From the NCBI GenBank assembly GCA_024256265.1, contig JACGUK010000076.1, positions 1-5,692 of the forward strand: a stretch of DNA of 5,692 bases. Direction: 5' to 3'. Shown here piece by piece: positions 5,187 through 5,692 of this stretch. Every line of letters begins with the position of its first letter. Position 1 is the first letter of the stretch. The position numbers were made by a program, and so were the translations under genes. The DNA is from an archaeon. GTDB taxonomy: Archaea > Thermoproteota > Nitrososphaeria > Nitrososphaerales > JACAEJ01. Below the pieces are notes generated by a model. It saw nothing but the letters and a program-made list of their open reading frames with translations. It was not told where the DNA came from and made no database searches.

Positions 5187-5692
5187 AAAAGGTCTCCCCC
5201 TGCCATCACGGCTGTGATCGCTGTTACAGTCTCCCAAAGAGGTCCTCTGTACTCTCTTGGTCCTAACTCTTCAGACTTCATCCAAGCCTCTCTGGCTCCC
5301 CAGCTGTTACTTGTTGGAGCGAGTATGGGCATTTGCAGGTCAGAGTCGCCAAGAAGACCTGCAAGTTTAATTCTCTCCATCAGGCTAAGAGTGTAGTCCA
5401 GCCCATAACCAAGGGCTGCAGTAGTAGGGTCTACTATTATCTGTTCCTTTGGTAGACCCTCGTCAAGAAGAAGTCTGTTAAGCTTCTTCTGGTTATTTAT
5501 ATCCATAGGAGTAAAAGCTACCACTATATGACCATACTGCTTGGCTGCTCTTACTATCCTTTTGTAATCGTTATCCACATTCGCAGAGTTAAGAATGCAT
5601 CTCTCACCACTTGCCACTTCAGCAGCAGCCTCTAGAACTAATGGATCTTTAGCCTTGTTACCCGACCCTCCTATTATTAATGGGACATCTAC
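5177..5692 (-). CDS. cdhD: Acetyl-CoA decarbonylase/synthase delta subunit (corrinoid iron-sulfur protein small subunit), 5' end outside window, frameshifted near the C-terminus
   Basis: The frame is open from the window edge and contains the hallmark TIM-barrel sequences of CdhD/AcsD: VPLIIGGSGNK at the very start, NSANVDNDY, IVDPTTAALGYGLDY, DLQMPILAP, SWGAREAWMKSEELGPREYRGPLWE and the end of the barrel at AGGDLFML. It then meets TGA (5177-5179) followed directly by TAG. Relatives continue after D[LM]FMM with an HP-x-A helix and about 25-30 more residues. That tail is present here in another frame (5109-5186), so the visible protein is shortened by roughly 30 residues. About 171 codons of a gene usually 390-440 codons long are in the window. 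Loss of the C-terminal helix could affect barrel closure or pairing with CdhE, but activity cannot be judged from sequence. Confidence 0.9.
   Translation of the reverse strand, partial: VDVPLIIGGSGNKAKDPLVLEAAAEVASGERCILNSANVDNDYKRIVRAAKQYGHIVVAFTPMDINNQKKLNRLLLDEGLPKEQIIVDPTTAALGYGLDYTLSLMERIKLAGLLGDSDLQMPILAPTSNSWGAREAWMKSEELGPREYRGPLWETVTAITAVMAGGDLFML

Overview
All genes in this window lie on the minus strand, so they read from high to low coordinates. In transcription order they are: the 3' part of cdhD, cdhE, a four-cluster ferredoxin, an aldehyde:ferredoxin oxidoreductase (AOR) family enzyme, cooT, a broken cooC-like ATPase, and the 5' part of a second cooC-like ATPase. Gaps are 3 to 18 nt, except 52 nt between the AOR gene and cooT. 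The layout looks like one operon or two tightly joined ones. No RNA genes, insertion sequences, CRISPR arrays or gene-free stretches over 300 nt are visible. Both outermost genes run off the window.

The core is the methyl/carbonyl (Wood-Ljungdahl) branch of carbon metabolism. CdhD and CdhE together form the corrinoid iron-sulfur protein that carries the methyl group to acetyl-CoA synthase. CooT and the CooC-type ATPases are nickel-handling accessory proteins for CO dehydrogenase/acetyl-CoA synthase (CODH/ACS). Placed between these two groups is a ferredoxin-AOR pair that resembles the AorA-AorB arrangement of tungsten aldehyde oxidoreductases. This suggests that low-potential ferredoxin chemistry, or acetate/aldehyde interconversion, is tied to the CODH/ACS pathway.

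The organism is most likely an anaerobic archaeon with an AT-leaning genome. The reasons are the cdhD-cdhE order and sequence style, Shine-Dalgarno sites of the GGTGAT/GTGAT type, several TTG starts (AOR, cooT, the broken cooC), and the AOR family itself. An uncultivated Thermoproteota or Bathyarchaeia-like lineage would fit, but this is a guess from gene content; an acetogenic bacterium cannot be excluded.

The most striking observation is that two genes of the same pathway are frame-disrupted. The cooC paralogue is split, with a segment of roughly 35 to 40 residues apparently missing at the break. cdhD shifts frame about 26 codons before its natural stop. Either this CODH/ACS operon is decaying or recently deleted in places, or the assembly carries small deletions. 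The AOR also departs from classical pterin-binding motifs at several positions.
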